64,000 nt of DNA from Crossaster papposus (GCA_037893245.1 JBAIAA010000110.1:310001-374000); one strand, 5' to 3'; positions 1-12,985 are shown, counted from the stretch's first letter. Numbers and translations are program-made. Notes: generated from the letters alone by a model not told the origin.

Positions 1-1979
1 TCTTTGAAGAAGATTAAGTTATTTCTTCGGGTATATTATATAATGAGAATGATGAAATTCACTGAACCCGGCATTCAATGTTTGGATGAAGTTACGAAGT
101 ACATAGTAATATGAATGGACCGTTAGACCTTTCGTCGAAATCTCTTGACTTGGACAAGATTTGACTAACCCATAAAAACATCCCAAACCCTCCAAATTAA
201 ATACAATTGTGCATACATCATAGGAAGTTAGGGTTCGGCGACGACATATTTTAATGGCTTATCAGTTTTGTAACTATTGACTGCCAGAAACACCACGTGA
301 CCTGATTCACGATGACGTCAAATCAGGTTCACATCTCCCAGCGAAGAAGTTATTACTATAGCGATAACTTAAAATTGTGCCCACAAGTCAAGCACCTCAT
401 AATTAAAAACCGATAAAATGTGGCTTTTGGTTTTTTAACTTTATAAAAGCACTTTTTTCAACGTTTTTGTTGCCTGTGTGCGATTGTGGTGTTCATTTTT
501 GTTTCTCTCTCACCGTTTTATAATCTCTCCCCGCGGAGCGTGAAATGGCCTAACTCTGCTCCAAATCAGTGGGCAATTTAACGGCGTCTCTTTGCTCCCT
601 GGAGCTGCCTAGTCTACGAGGTGCCAACTATTAGCAAGGGAAATTCAAAACTAGGCTTTCCCAACCGGTACCTGGGAGGTTTTTTTCTCTCCTCTCCTTG
701 CCCATTCTCTCGAGAATCACAGAATGTAAATCAAAATCTTCACGATTTACAGCTAGAGATTTCAGCAAGTATAGCTGGCAAATTCTGAATATTTTCCTTT
801 CCATATTCTTCTTGGTTCTTGACAAAAAAAAGGCAAAAAGGTAACAATCATGTGTTTACACTTCAGGAAAAGTGAATGCACTTTTCAAAGCAACATAAAA
901 TGCATTAAACTGATTTTCTTTCGTCAACCTTATCATACCGCAACTCCCACCGTCGCATCCAATATACTTCTACCAGATGTTTGATTTTTTTTTATAGCGC
1001 AGTATAAGGTCATACAAGTGTAGAATTTCAATAATATCTGAAAAATGTAGGACAAGGAATTATTGAAGCATTGTTTTCATACATATAACTGTTACTGAAC
1101 ATTTTTATGCAATGAAGCTTGGTAGGAAAGGTCACCAATGGAATGTTTCCAATAAGTTTGATATCGATAAACTTATTTTTTATCTATCCCAATTGGTTAG
1201 GGTTTCGCTATCAAGTCTTGATCTAGCTTTTCTTGCGCTATCTTGATGTCGACCGACATACGAAAAGTGCAAATTGCCCCAAAAGTTACGGAGCCGTTAC
1301 ACAACTATAAATTCACAATTTTTACCGTCTATTTTTTGTTACGGCACCTGCATTTATTATGGGCCTACTTTTACTTGGTCGTTATACTTCTTAATCAATT
1401 TTTATCTCGTTGTGCCATTTTGACTGAAAAGGGATATAAATGTAGGTGTAATTATGATAAGAAAAAAAATATTCCAAAAAAAGTTGACACTCGTTATACT
1501 TATATTGCTTTAGTCGGTTTTCACCCTCCACCTTTCACACACGAATAAAACATTAAAGTCACAAAATTAAACAAAACTTATTTATACAACTTTGCTTTAA
1601 TTTTCAGATATGGTTTAGGGGGTTAATATTCTTATAGCAAATATTGTAACAAAATAATGTTGTTTAAAGTTTTGAAACGAATAAAGAAAACAAATTTGCT
1701 GCTCTTGTTGTTTGGTTCACTGACCCCCCTTCAGACGAAATGGAGCAAGTTATTGAAACACCAGGGAATTGTCAGGCAGAGGAACCAGTCTAGCTTGGCT
1801 GCACACGTCAACGGATGTGAAACCCATTACAAACTAAACGTGGACTAACCAAATCGGGTAAATTGGAGACAGTAGACAACACACACAAAATCTGTTCTCT
1901 TCCAACTATCATTGAAAATACCAAACTCTCTCTTTTCTTGAGAATGACAGCACACAGGTGGTATAATTTCACAGGATGC

Positions 1980-2373
1980 TTAAAGGTAGGATACACCATT
2001 GGTAATTGCTTGAATTATCATAAATGAGTAGATTTGGGGGTTGTATTTTATAGTAAATATCGTTTAACTGACCTGTCCGCAGTTTTACAATCATGGATGC
2101 CGAGAAAAGCACGAAAAACAGCGGGTTTTTTTTCAACCGGCGTCGAGCAGTTATTCTTATGTTATTTGTGTTTTTTCGCGATCGCCGTCCGGCGATCGCA
2201 AATTTTTCTTTATCAAAACCAATTTTTCAGAATAATTACAGGATATCTAACGTAATCATTTTGCTGGATGCCTAGAATCAGTATTTACTTTCATATGAGT
2301 AAGAATAGATATTTCTTAATAATTCGGTAAAATGTTTCGAGATCTGCAAATGGTGTATAGGCCTATACTACCT
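1980..2373. mobile_element. MITE family B, full-length copy
   Basis: About 390 bp, bounded by inverted ends reading TTAAAGGTAGGATACACCA on the left and its near complement (TGGTGTATA...CTACCTTTAA) on the right. Internal landmarks shared with other copies include GATATTTACTATAAAATACA (reverse orientation here), a CGATCGCC-type palindrome and CATCCAGCAAAATGATT. Related copies lie at 4618-5003, 21042-21232, 26090-26459, 38034-38131, 42070-42276 and 45349-45715. There is no transposase frame, so it is non-autonomous. Confidence 0.8.
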
Positions 2374-3877
2374 TTAAGATTCACTTGCAGTCAAATAAGG
2401 TATATTTCATAACAATTTGGTGATTTTGCTGCATGGTTGATATTTGCAAATGTTGTACGTTACTTTTAAAGGAAAAAGGGATTTAAGGGGATCCTACGGA
2501 CTTATGAAAGTCTGGTCTTTAGGTCACAACAGGCGCCCAATAAACCCGCGCTGGGAGGTAAAAAAGGGCCCAGACAACACGAGTTTTATGAAATTCTAAC
2601 CGACGGAATATATCATCATCGTAAAGTCTAACTCGCGCCAAAACGACAACGTTGCATTGGCGCGATACACACTCTCTTTCCTGTCAGAAAATGGAGTAAG
2701 GTTTTTTTAATCGGCTGTATGCCAATGACATATGTAACACGTGTTTGTCAACTTCCAATGCAGATGTGCAAACATTTCAAAATGCATGAGAGAAAGAAAA
2801 AAATGGAAAGTGTTTTATGAGTGTGAAGAAAATGCTGGGTTGGGCGACAACATAAACGAAAATCTCACCGCTGTCGGAATTATCGAAAATCCTGGGTTCG
2901 TCTTTTGCCGTGGGCAACTAAAAAAAAAAATTCTCGTCTTTTTCTCTCCAACGATACTGATAAAGCGCGAATTGTATTTGACAGAATATTGCCCCTTTTG
3001 GCGAGTCCCAAAGGTCGTTATGCATGCAAACTCCATTTACAAGACCCAAAATGATATGGAAGACCGAGTGTACGTGCAGTGCTATGTGCATTTAGGCCAT
3101 ATCCTATGCATGTTCTGATTTCAGATGGGGTCACTGCCAGTCATTTCGCTATACAAGTATTGCGCAAAGGAACAACTTCAAATTAGTTCTGGTTTCTCAG
3201 CTGGCTTTTGTGGTTTCTTGGTAGATTTGCTCTTTTTTTTTTTTCTTCCTCTGCGTTTCCTTCGGGGTTCCCTGGGGAATCTCAGGACCTGGCTTATGAC
3301 CAAGCCTCTTTTTTGGCCTAGGATTTGGCATACTTTTGGCCGAGACAGATCCCCTTGGCTAATCCCTTCCGACTCATGTTGCACCCAGGGCCCAACGTGG
3401 CCCAGATCGAACCCGGGAACCCTGTAGCGTTATCGGACCCCGTCTGATTGTATACCACCAATCGCGACCACACATCGCGCCCAAAACAGAAGGGGAAAAA
3501 AACAGAGTATATAAGGAACAGTCTCTATGGAAAAAACCCACCCACCCTAACTCTTTTCCATACCAAACCTCAAGTTCGCATCATCCAGATCGAAGATGAA
3601 GAGTTATTTCTACGCAGTTTCCCCCCACGTAGACGTCAGGGAATTAGAAACCGCGGCAACCTACAATAGGCCAATACCGGTTGTTCGGTTTTTTGTGTGT
3701 GCATTATGTCAAATTTCAAGGGTGGCGTCCAAAAATCTTATTAATTCCATCGTTACAGAATGATTTCAATCTAATTATGTTGACAGGGTGCTTCCCCAAT
3801 AAACTTAAATACGCGCATTAATTCCGCCTAATTCAACCACTATCACCACAACCTCATACTTCCACTATTCAGAGTCT

Positions 3878-4106
3878 AATCTTGTTAGAATAAAAATGAT
3901 ATCACAAAACTCCCGATTCGGTTTAGTAGTTTTAATTCCAGTGTCATTTTTGTGAACCAAAGTCAGGGTTGTAATTAGGCATATATCGCACTAAGTGAAC
4001 ATCATAACCCTTGACATTGGTTCACAAAAATGGCGCTTGAATTAAAACTATACTGAGCCAAATCGGGAGTTCTTGGAATCATTTTCCTTCTAACAAGATT
4101 TCCTAT
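3878..4106. mobile_element. Imperfect foldback element
   Basis: The left arm runs from about 3880 (AATCTTGTTAGAA) and contains AACTCCCGATTCGG and TCATTTTTGTGAACCAA. The right arm repeats these in inverse orientation (TTGGTTCACAAAAATGGC, CCAAATCGGGAGTT, TTCTAACAAGATT), ending near 4106. The arms are roughly 95 bp with scattered mismatches and a short loop. It codes for nothing and looks like an old MITE seen here once. Confidence 0.65.
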
Positions 4107-4617
4107 AGCCATACATGGTTTAGGCTGGATATTAAGTGAAAATACGTGTATGATGTTGCGTTTTATATCTCTTCTCTACAGTACAAAATGTGTGCGTTTT
4201 CCCTCAAAATCTTAAACTTTTGCGTAATCAAATCAAACTAAACGAAGTTGGTCTAAACTCCCCGTCTTTCCACCCAACCCTCTACTACCGCCAAACCCAT
4301 GCCGTTCTCGTTTAACCGGCTGCCGTCAAATTAAACTTGAAAGACCCCAGATCGCTTGGCGCTGTGCTCGCGGGCTCGCTGACACCATTTCGTTGGGGAG
4401 ACTAGCAGGGGATCGGAGCGAACAGAGACCTTTGCCTGGGACGGTGTTATCTTGACAAGATGCTCTTTTCGTTCGGCGGAGGTGGTAGGCACAGCCGGCT
4501 TGGTTTTTAATGCGATGCCGAAGAAACGACCACAAACTAATTTAAACTAAGCACTATACTGCTCTTTATAAACGTCTTGGTTAATTTTGGTAAACTTGTT
4601 AACCAATTGTAGTTGAC

Positions 4618-5003
4618 TTAAAGGTAGTATACACCATTTGCAGATATCAAAAATATTTACTACCGAATTATTAGGAAATATCTTACTCATTTAAAAGTAA
4701 ATAATGATTCTAGGCATCCAGCAAAATGATTGCGCTAGATATCCTGTAATTATTCTGAAAAATAGAATTTTATAAAGAAAAATTCGCGATCGCCGGACGG
4801 CAATCGCGAAAAAACCAAAGATAACATAAGAATAACTGCTCGACGCCGGTTCAAAACAAACGCCGTTTTTCGTGCTTTTCTCGGCATCCATGATTGTAAA
4901 ACTTCGGACAGGTCAGTTAAACGATATTTACTATAAAATACAACCCCGAATCTACCCATTCATGATAATTCAAGCATTTACCAATGTGTATCCGACCTTT
5001 AAA
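4618..5003. mobile_element. MITE family B, inverted copy
   Basis: A second near full-length copy of the family at 1980-2373, in the opposite orientation. It begins CTTAAAGGTAGTATACACC and ends TGTGTATCCGACCTTTAAAG, with the same internal CGATCGCCGGACGG and CGCCGG blocks. Short open frames inside it are shadows of the repeat. Confidence 0.8.
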
Positions 5004-6746
5004 GAGGTTAACATATTCCTACTCAATTTGCCAATTTAAAGTTACTTGGCGCCAAGACGTTCACTCCAATTTGGACACAATTCGTCTTAATCCGACTATA
5101 ATCCCAAACAACTAAAAGTAAATCATTAAATGCATAGAGAAAGAAAAATACACATATTTGGCGCGAGAGCCCCTTTAACATAATTGTGTAATTCTATTAA
5201 AGGGGCGAGAGCGCGTGCGTGCCCAGGCTCACCGCTGATTGGACGAGCGCGCGTATTCCCCCACTTTTATCCGTTATGATTATTAACCTAGCGGGAACCT
5301 AAACAATACGCCCACGGAATAACCACAGTGCAACTTGAATCCCACCCCTTCATTTCAAGTCAAAGATGTCCACATTTTCCCTTGAATTTCTTTTGGGAGA
5401 TTTTCTTCAAGGGCACATCGAGACTGTCTTGGACGGGGGTAGAGACGGGCACGAAGGGGTGCAAGTTGTTTTGGGGGATTGAGACCAAACAACAGTTTAT
5501 ATACCAAAGGAAATTGTTTTTAAAAAGAAAGAATTAGTATACCATTTTTAGTTGCCGTGGCTTCATTTTATACAGTTTTCGATTTAATTGAAATGAGCAA
5601 TATAAAACTTGCAATGATCAAGCAGGTTCGATCGCTCTTCTATGGCGTGCAAATTAAACATTTAACCTGAAACACAGATATCTCTATTTAATTAGAGATT
5701 TCTCCATTTCCAGACGTGCAAAAAGCCTAACAATAAAATAAAGATATCTCTCTAAAGTTTCTGACCGAGACATCTAGAATTTGTATTTTTTAAGTGTACA
5801 TGATATTTGTAATTTTGTGTGTCACCTTTTCTTGCAAAAGAAAAGAAAATATGTATTTAAAATGGAGTGATCTCTATTACGAGATAACTCCATTTGGGAA
5901 TGTTCACTTGGCAAGTATTATACATAGACTTATTTATATTATTTAATTCAGGATTGTAAAATGTGCACACGATACGATTCGGCACTTTGCAATATTCTTT
6001 CAAAACAACTTAAACAGTATACACAACGCCTTTAAGTCATTATTTGTTATCTTTCTAAAATGGTTGCGTTGGTCGTCTTTCTATATGCAAAAAGGAGGCA
6101 TCGTTATCTTAAGGACTTTAGGCAAAACTTTAGGGGCTTCCCTCTTTGAAAAAAAACCCAAACTTGGTAATCATTTAGTTAACCACATACAGAAAGCAAA
6201 CACCAAATGCGAGCAGAATTGTAAACACGTTTTTAGTCAGTGTATAAGTTGTGATTAATGTTCGACTTGGCAAACAAACGGACGCACCCCGGAACCAACA
6301 AAGCATCCCTTCTTTATGAATGTATACCGCAAATCAGTAATCTGAGACGCGTTTCGAATGAATGAATGAATGAAGTAATACATGAATAAACTGATTAACA
6401 TCGCCATAAGTTGAGTACATGCTGACACAATTGAACGGAATACGCCTACACAATGTAGATACGGACCGCCAGGTTGTGTACTTCAAATATAACTGGTTTT
6501 GTCGATACCAGGCACAGTTGTTCAAACAATCTATGTAAAACAGCAAATGTCACACTTCGAATTGGTCAATGTAGGAAACAAGAAAAACTTGCATCATACC
6601 TTATTGAAACACGAGACTTTTGGGTGAAGCCAAATTTTTGATATCAAATCTCTACAAAAACGTATGATTGTATTTTTTATTTAGATTTTGTACATTTTAA
6701 CTAATTAAATGGGGAATATGTATTTACCTTGAGAACTGTAAACATA

Positions 6747-6903
6747 TGTGACCCAGCACGAGTAAATGAGACACTTTGAGGCAAAAATGAAAATTGAGAT
6801 TTTGATTTCATCATTTAAAGCTAAACAAGCTTTAAACGATGAAATCAAAATCTCAATTTTCATTTTTGCCTCAAAGTGTCTCATTTACTCGTGCTGGGTC
6901 ACA
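6747..6903. repeat. Near-perfect 75-bp inverted repeat (long hairpin)
   Basis: The left arm 6747-6821 and right arm 6829-6903 are reverse complements with one mismatch (A against G near the loop), separated by a 7-nt spacer TAAACAA. The arm begins TGTGACCCAGCACGAGTAAA. No transposon family is recognised. The arms are far more alike than those of the other foldbacks in this window, so it is recent or under conversion or selection. Transcribed, it would form a 75-bp duplex. Confidence 0.85.
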
Positions 6904-8237
6904 TGTTTAGGCCTACATACGGAACGGGTTTACTATAATCAACACTATCCCTTTAAAGACATCTACCAATGAGCTGCGCAAATTGAAATTTTATGAATGG
7001 GCAATTTGTACAGACACGTACGTAGTGTTCCTAACATACCAAGGCTTGCCAGGTTCAAGTTCACTTTGCACCCACATTCTTGGACTCGTTCCAAAAAATA
7101 AACCAAACAAAAAAAACACCCCACCTTTACTCCTAAAAAGTGCAGACATAAAAGATTACACCAGCCCTATTAAAATGACGCTAGAATTAAGGCTATAACC
7201 AAGATCATTTTCAAATGCACGCATTGTTTAAATTAATATGTTCACAATTAATAAAGTCTGGAGGTTCATGAATATCTCCGATTTAAAATATAAAAATTAT
7301 CTTAATACACGTACCATGCCACGCTTGCATAGGTGTACTTTGTGTAGGCGTTTAACGAGATTGTGTTGATAAAAGAGGATTGTCTGTATAGCACGTGTTA
7401 CCTATGCAAACAACCAAATAGATGTAAGCTTAACAAAGTCAAGCATGGCAGGACAACGTGTCCTGGTTTTGTAACCCTTGGTTTTCTAATCGGTTGTTCC
7501 ACCGTGAATATATCTAACAAAAAAAACCCCGGTGCACTAACAATAACAATGAAACTCCATTGTAAATTGACACTAATATAGTGTCCGGTGCGTTCACTTA
7601 TACTATACTACTTATTACGAGGGTCGTAGATAACCGAATCGCGCCAGTCGGCCGTACGGGTCAGGTTTTTTTTGTTTATTACCTGCTAGCATTACAGTAG
7701 TTTCGACGTGGCCTGTAGGGGTAACGGACAGTCTTTGGACTTTTTTTTTAGAGGGGTTAATTTATAGTTCCCACAAACTGCTGCTGGCTTATGGCGTATA
7801 ATCCTACAGTCTCAACATGGGGTCTTGTTCGTAAGGGTTTTTATTCTGGCTGTGGGTTTATCTTCCGATATTCCCGGGGCCGGCCCCGAGACGTGGGTTT
7901 AGGCGACCACGAGTCGTAAATTATAACTTCACCGTTACAGGTTTTCAAGCCTTGAGATGTGGACGGTGTTAAAAGCCAAGTCTAACCTTAAGCTAAGGTC
8001 AGCTGTGCGGTCTCGTCACCTCGAGAGAGAGAGAGAAAAAAGTTGTCCAGTCGTTATGTAAAAAGTTAATTTGGTCCCCTTCTCTGATAAATCACAGGGA
8101 GTGACCTACAATTTACAAAGTCTCGATGATGTTATCCAAGAGGCCAGCGAGTCTAGCGTTATCTTTATACCAATCTCAATCCCACTAATAATATGACTGA
8201 CTGACTGACTGACTGAATAACCAACACTTGCGAACCA

Positions 8238-8473
8238 GGGGCCAATTTCATAGAGCTGCTAAGCACACAAATTTGCTTAGCATTTGTCCTTGGCAAAAAC
8301 AAGGTTACAGACCAAATGTTCACCTGATCTTTATTGTTCTGGATTGATAATCAGCTGTTTTTTTGCTTAGCATGAAAAACACGTATAATTTTGGCTGGTA
8401 ACCTGTTTTTAATGATCAAGACTTTTTGTGCTAAGCAATTTTTGTTGCTTAGCAGCTCTATGAAATTGGGCCC
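8238..8473. mobile_element. MITE family A copy
   Basis: About 235 bp with inverted ends GGGGCCAATTTCATAGAGCT and AGCTCTATGAAATTGGGCCC. Inside are repeated TGCTTAGCA/TGCTAAGCA blocks and a conserved core, CAAGGTTACAGACCAAATGT. Other copies: 14224-14466, 30847-31088, 32618-32859, 40032-40273; fragments at 41761-41848 and 51133-51174. Non-autonomous, with no transposase. Confidence 0.85.
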
Positions 8474-9348
8474 TGGCAGTGTCACACGGATATATAGTCT
8501 GAATGTCCGTATATCTCCATGACAATTAACACTAACACCAACGAATTGGGCAAAATCAACCCACTGTCTACATCAGGTGCACATACGAACTGACTGCAAA
8601 TGGCGTATCCTACTTTTAAGTGTCAACAGCAGTACGTAGGCCCTACTGCATGGATTTCCCTGACACAGTGCTTCAAGCCGTCTTGGTGGTTTTTGTTGGA
8701 TTTGGGATGGTTAATGATAACCATCTATACCATGCATTTGTCTTTGATTTGAAAATACCATTTAAATTTAAACCATTCTCGGTAATATTTTATTACATAC
8801 AGGGCACAGGGTTTGCATGAAAGTTGCTAAGTCAAATATAAATGCGGGTCATTGACTATTCACCTTACCTAAGGCGTTTGCTAACCAAAGCCAAGATCTT
8901 TCATAAAAACACAAAGATGTCTTCAATCACTTCAATTGCTCCCACCAACAAGCCCCACTTCGATGTCATTAATTAATACGCCACCCGCTACGCATTGAAG
9001 CAAAATCCTTCAAATTCAGCGGCGTTTGTTTAACTTTGTACCTAAAAATAGTTTAGCTTTTATTTGTACTTGGACCGAAGTCCAAGATCACATTTTCCCT
9101 CTCATACACAAGGTCGAGGCTAACGGATAATAATGATGATAAAGCATTTGTATAATCCGCACGGGGCCTAGGTCCATAGTTTATTCGTGGTCAAGGTTAA
9201 CTAGTCTACAATAAATGCTGCAAGTTTTATTTAATTAAATGGCCGCGGGCTTCGACGGCCTTTGTTTTGTTTTTTTGACAAAACGGTCAATGTCAGACGT
9301 AAATAATAATAATTGAAGTGGGCCACCAACAAAATGAAAGTAGACCTA

Positions 9349-9804
9349 TACAGGGTGGTCCAAAAAAAAACTATACCCAACTTTGGAGGCCATTTTCTCC
9401 TAGATGATAAAATATTTTAGTAATTTGGTTTGCATATTATTAAAGCATATATCGTTGAGCATTATTGGTGAAAATAGGGAAGATATTACATTAATATTTT
9501 TGGAGATATTCCTATTTTTAGCGAGTATGTGTAAAAATGGCTTTTCCATGGGAGCTGTCAATGCATCAACATGTTTGAATATGATATGACACAATAATGT
9601 AATGACGCGATAGTCCTTTGACAAATGTTTTTGCGAGAGCTTCTTTTATTTACACTAAAATGGATAAATAATACTTTTAAATAATACAATATTGCTCAAC
9701 GATATATGCTTTAATAATATCCAAACCAAATTACTAAAATATTTTATTATCCAGGAGAAAATGGCCTCCAAAGTTGGGTATAGTTTTTTTTTGACCACCC
9801 TGTA
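9349..9804. mobile_element. TA-flanked Tc1/mariner-like MITE with long arms
   Basis: A 456-bp element starting TACAGGGTGGTC and ending GACCACCCTGTA, with arms of about 115 bp that match closely in inverse orientation (both contain AACTATACCCAACTTTGGAG and ATATATCGTTGAGCA). The TA at each end fits a Tc1/mariner-type target duplication. The centre is short and carries no transposase, so it would depend on an enzyme supplied elsewhere. The superfamily assignment is inference from the ends alone. Confidence 0.7.
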
Positions 9805-10708
9805 TATTAGAAACTTTCCAAGAAAAATATATTTATAGAACCTAACAATTAAACTGAACATCAATGAACGCGATGTGCATATTATGTACACGTACACGTA
9901 TCATGACTGTATACGGCTACGGTACTGTAATAATAGCTATGCGTGAGCAAATTAATTTGGCGTTAAAATAATGATATTTTTGTCTATACAAAGTGCGGAA
10001 CCAAAAAACAATGAAGCGTGCAGCTACAACGAAGCGTGCAGCCAGCCGCAAGATAAAACCGTCAAACTTGCCGACAGGTTTTAAAATTGAAAAGAGGGAA
10101 AAATACACGACCTATAGATTTTATTTTTAGAGCACAATGGAAGCAACCGCATAACAAATATCATTCAAAAGGGCAGACATTTAAAGAAACAAACAAATCT
10201 ATGTGTTACAAAGCAGATGCTCTTTTCTTTTCTTTTTGGGGGGGGGGGGGGGGGGAGAAAAACGGTGGTTTTTGTAGCCTATTGATTTTTGCCCATTTTG
10301 TGGTTTTGTGTTTTTGTGAAAGGTGGTTTTTAACCGCAGTATATAAAGCCCTCCGGAAGCGACAACTATGAACACATCCCCATTTCAGACGAGAATAGAA
10401 GGGAACACACAGCTTGCAAGCGCGAATCTTACTAACAATGTCACAGTAACAGGTGAACCATCAACAATTCAAGGCTGGTAGGACTAGAACGAAGAGAACC
10501 GTGATTTGATAGACAAAGAACTGTTTAAAATTCGAATCAATAGTCCATCTGATCACAGAGAAAGAAATACCACCATAAATTGAACTCTCGCTGATAAATT
10601 TTAAGCTAGGAAGCTGGGGCCACAATAATTTGTTTTAAATATCATTTCTTTAAAAAAAAAATAGAAAAAAAAAATAGAAAGAAAGACCGAAAAAGGGCAA
10701 ATGCCTAC

Positions 10709-10799
10709 CTTTTACACGTGCTTTGACCGGGTCTGGATATTCTCTCTGTACGGATTGGAAGAGTTTCGCCATGTTCGGATCGTCGCTCATTCCCGCCAT
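10709..10799 (-). CDS. First coding exon of a carotenoid-oxygenase-like gene (partial)
   Basis: The exon starts at an ATG in a strong context (AAAAATGG) and encodes 30 residues plus one base of a glycine codon, ending at a good donor (AAAAG/gtaggc). The peptide contains AKLFQSVQREYPDPVKARVK. Carotenoid oxygenases of the BCO1/BCO2/RPE65 family begin with a leucine-phenylalanine segment, an acidic stretch and then a valine-lysine-glycine-isoleucine-proline turn; the phase-1 G here fits that glycine. These enzymes cleave or isomerise carotenoids and retinoids at a four-histidine iron centre encoded by later exons, which I could not find in the window. The 5' UTR upstream (about 190 nt) follows a clear TATA box. 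Being so short, the match is suggestive only; another family with a similar N-terminus cannot be excluded. Confidence 0.5.
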
Positions 10800-11008
10800 T
10801 TTTGGTTACTCAAACTTTTGGCAAAATATTAACTAGAGTAATAATTCTTAGATAAAACAGGTGTACAAGATAAAGCCGGTGCGTGGGATAATGGAGTGCT
10901 GAACTTGATGGGGGAGTGATGTGAGTATGTGGTGAGCCGGGGTGGTGTGCCGGTGCCAACGTTGAGCTGCTTGCGAGGCCTACTGACAGCCGTTAAGAGT
11001 TAGAGAGG

Positions 11009-11017
11009 CTATTTATA
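11009..11017 (-). promoter_or_regulatory. TATA box for the gene at 10.8 kb
   Basis: On the minus strand the sequence reads TATAAATAG, a perfect TATA element. A start about 30 bp downstream would fall near 10987 and give a 5' UTR of about 190 nt before the ATG at 10799. The placing supports the first-exon call. No other element was tested. Confidence 0.6.
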
Positions 11018-12793
11018 CACGGAGGGGGTGATTCGTCACACACCCGATCGCACGTGGGTTAGCCCGCCTGGCCGGCTGGGTCGGGACGGGATACCCCCAA
11101 CTATAGCTAGCTGTAGATAGACTGCATATACGCATTGACAAGGCACGTACCGGCACCGCGTTTATTACATGCACAGTTGACAATGTGATTCGTACGTGAT
11201 CGATCGATGACGAACCCAGTCTGATATTACGCGCGTGTATACGTATAGGTCACGTGGTCCGAACTGAGCGCGCTGATTGGCGCCGAAGGTGTCCTTGAGA
11301 AGTACATTGGCTGGCGCAGAACGTCGGCCCAGTTTGTACGATTTCGCATTTTGCAATCACAATAAGTATTGTGTGAGCTTATCGGCCTGTTACCCTACGA
11401 CCTTGCCGCACTCAAGCACGCGACATTTTTTTCTGTCCTTCTTACGAAAAGAACAAAAGGCAATTACTCTTCACCATTGCTCTTTTCAAACATCAATGTG
11501 CAGGAAAGTACTCACCGTAAACACCTATCAATGTCACCGTGATAATAACCACTCACCCAACAAACTTCAAAACAGTTAGCAAGCAGACATTTCAGAAGAA
11601 CCACGGAGGAATAAGACCGCTATACATAAGTACATGTAGTCTCCATACAAGGTCAATTTTACAACCCGTCAAATTTATTACTTTACAAACTGAAATAGGA
11701 CGCTACGGTCAGGAAAGCCATTATGCTACACCATCTCGCTACGGAATCTGGGTGCACCATTTTGTACCGATTTGTGTCCAATATCTCTGGCCATTGAGAG
11801 TTGACATATTAAAAACTGATATTTCAGTTTTGTTGCAACTAATTCTACCTCCATGGTTGCAGAAATGGGATATTTGCCTGTGCGAGGTGGAACAGTCCCC
11901 GAGATAATACACAGATATGGGGCGCCTTGAAAGTCAAAACTACTTTGGGAAATGTTAAAAGTCAAAAGTTATTGACTACACTATAAGCCGATACAAAAGG
12001 CAGTCTTTACCTTTAAAATACAAATTTAAGGTCCTTCATTGAAATGACACCATGAAATCCGCGGCTGCTATATTTGCCCAGGTAGGCGTTCCATTATTTT
12101 AATACTCACGACAGTCACTGACCAAGACGTCACTCACTGCTCGCTGAGAACATGAGAGCATCTTAACTCCACCTCAACCGCCACTCCTCTGCCCAAATCT
12201 GACCCCACTAAACCCCCTTGAGTGCAAGGCAACGACTTTATCTAGTAGTAGTAATACCCCTTTTGAAGTTTTACACCCAACCCTTTTTTGTTGGTAAGGT
12301 GGATTTTGTGTCTTTGCCGGAATTCTCGGCTGGTCTCTGCCCAAATTGATTCAAGTAATCCACTCGTAAGCAGTTTCAGATGTGTTCTACTTCGGGCCCT
12401 TGGATTGGTGAACTAATGTTAACCAAAAATAACCAAAGACGAAATGCGTGTATATCATAATGCTGAGTTTCGTGAATGGTAAAATGTCAAGATACATTAT
12501 AGACCGTATCGTATCCACTTCTAGAGCTTTTATCGTCTATGGCTAGAATGTCAGAGCAGTATGTCAACGGTATACGAGTGAGCCATAGCCATTTATGTGG
12601 TATGACGCGACAGTTAACATTATTAGGGCTCCGTTTGTTTAATTTTGTTGGTACGTAGTACTGGTATTAGGCAATTCTGACTTTTGGCGCCTAAACTGAC
12701 ATATTAAAAAAAAAAAAATCTTCTTACATTGCAAAGAAATGCTGTGTAAATTTAACACAAGATAATAACCGGTCTTAACTTGGTTCTAAATAT

Positions 12794-12985
12794 CAGAGTT
12801 GTACGAGTCCCTGAAAGTCCCTGAAAGTCCGTCACAAGTCCGTCACAAGTCCGTCAGTCTCAAGTCAAGTCACTAGGCCTTTGTCGTTGTTCAGCCAGTT
12901 ACTTGCGACTGGTTTTATGAAAGCATAAAGAAACCGGACTTGTGACTGGACTTGTGAAAGGGCTTGGGCTTCGGATACAACTCTG
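12794..12985. mobile_element. Foldback family F copy
   Basis: It starts CAGAGTTGTACGAGTCCCTG and ends GGATACAACTCTG. The inner half-arms consist of short CACAAGTCC/GGACTTGTG units in inverse orientation. Copies at 17429-17584 and, broken, at 42860-42967 share the inner sequence CATAAAGCCAGTC. Confidence 0.65.

Larger units (their letters stand above)
1..10708. other. Non-coding, repeat-rich stretch; probably intron or flank of the gene starting at 10.8 kb
   Basis: I found no exon here that I can support. Open frames are short, AT-rich and lack family motifs. I looked on the minus strand for the next carotenoid-oxygenase exon (a glycine-isoleucine-proline-x-tryptophan-leucine start and a tryptophan-phenylalanine-aspartate-glycine motif) and did not see one. 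The stretch holds foldback elements, listed separately, plus small GA and GACT simple repeats near 8.02 and 8.19 kb. If the exon at 10709-10799 is real, most of this interval is either its first intron or the space up to a gene outside the window. Confidence 0.6.

Noticed and set aside
2741-3118. 125-codon plus-strand open frame
   Set aside because: No domain, cysteine and aromatic pattern without a family, AT-rich codons, and an almost equal frame on the other strand; no splice or promoter evidence.
3178-3427. Lysine/proline-rich minus frame with a downstream GTTCGATCTGG motif resembling a B box
   Set aside because: Possibly an old tRNA-derived or retroelement scrap, but the A box is not visible and the 12-base A run makes frames unreliable.
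11539-11907. 122-codon plus-strand open frame
   Set aside because: No recognisable domain and no supporting exon signals; length is within chance for 64 kb of six frames.
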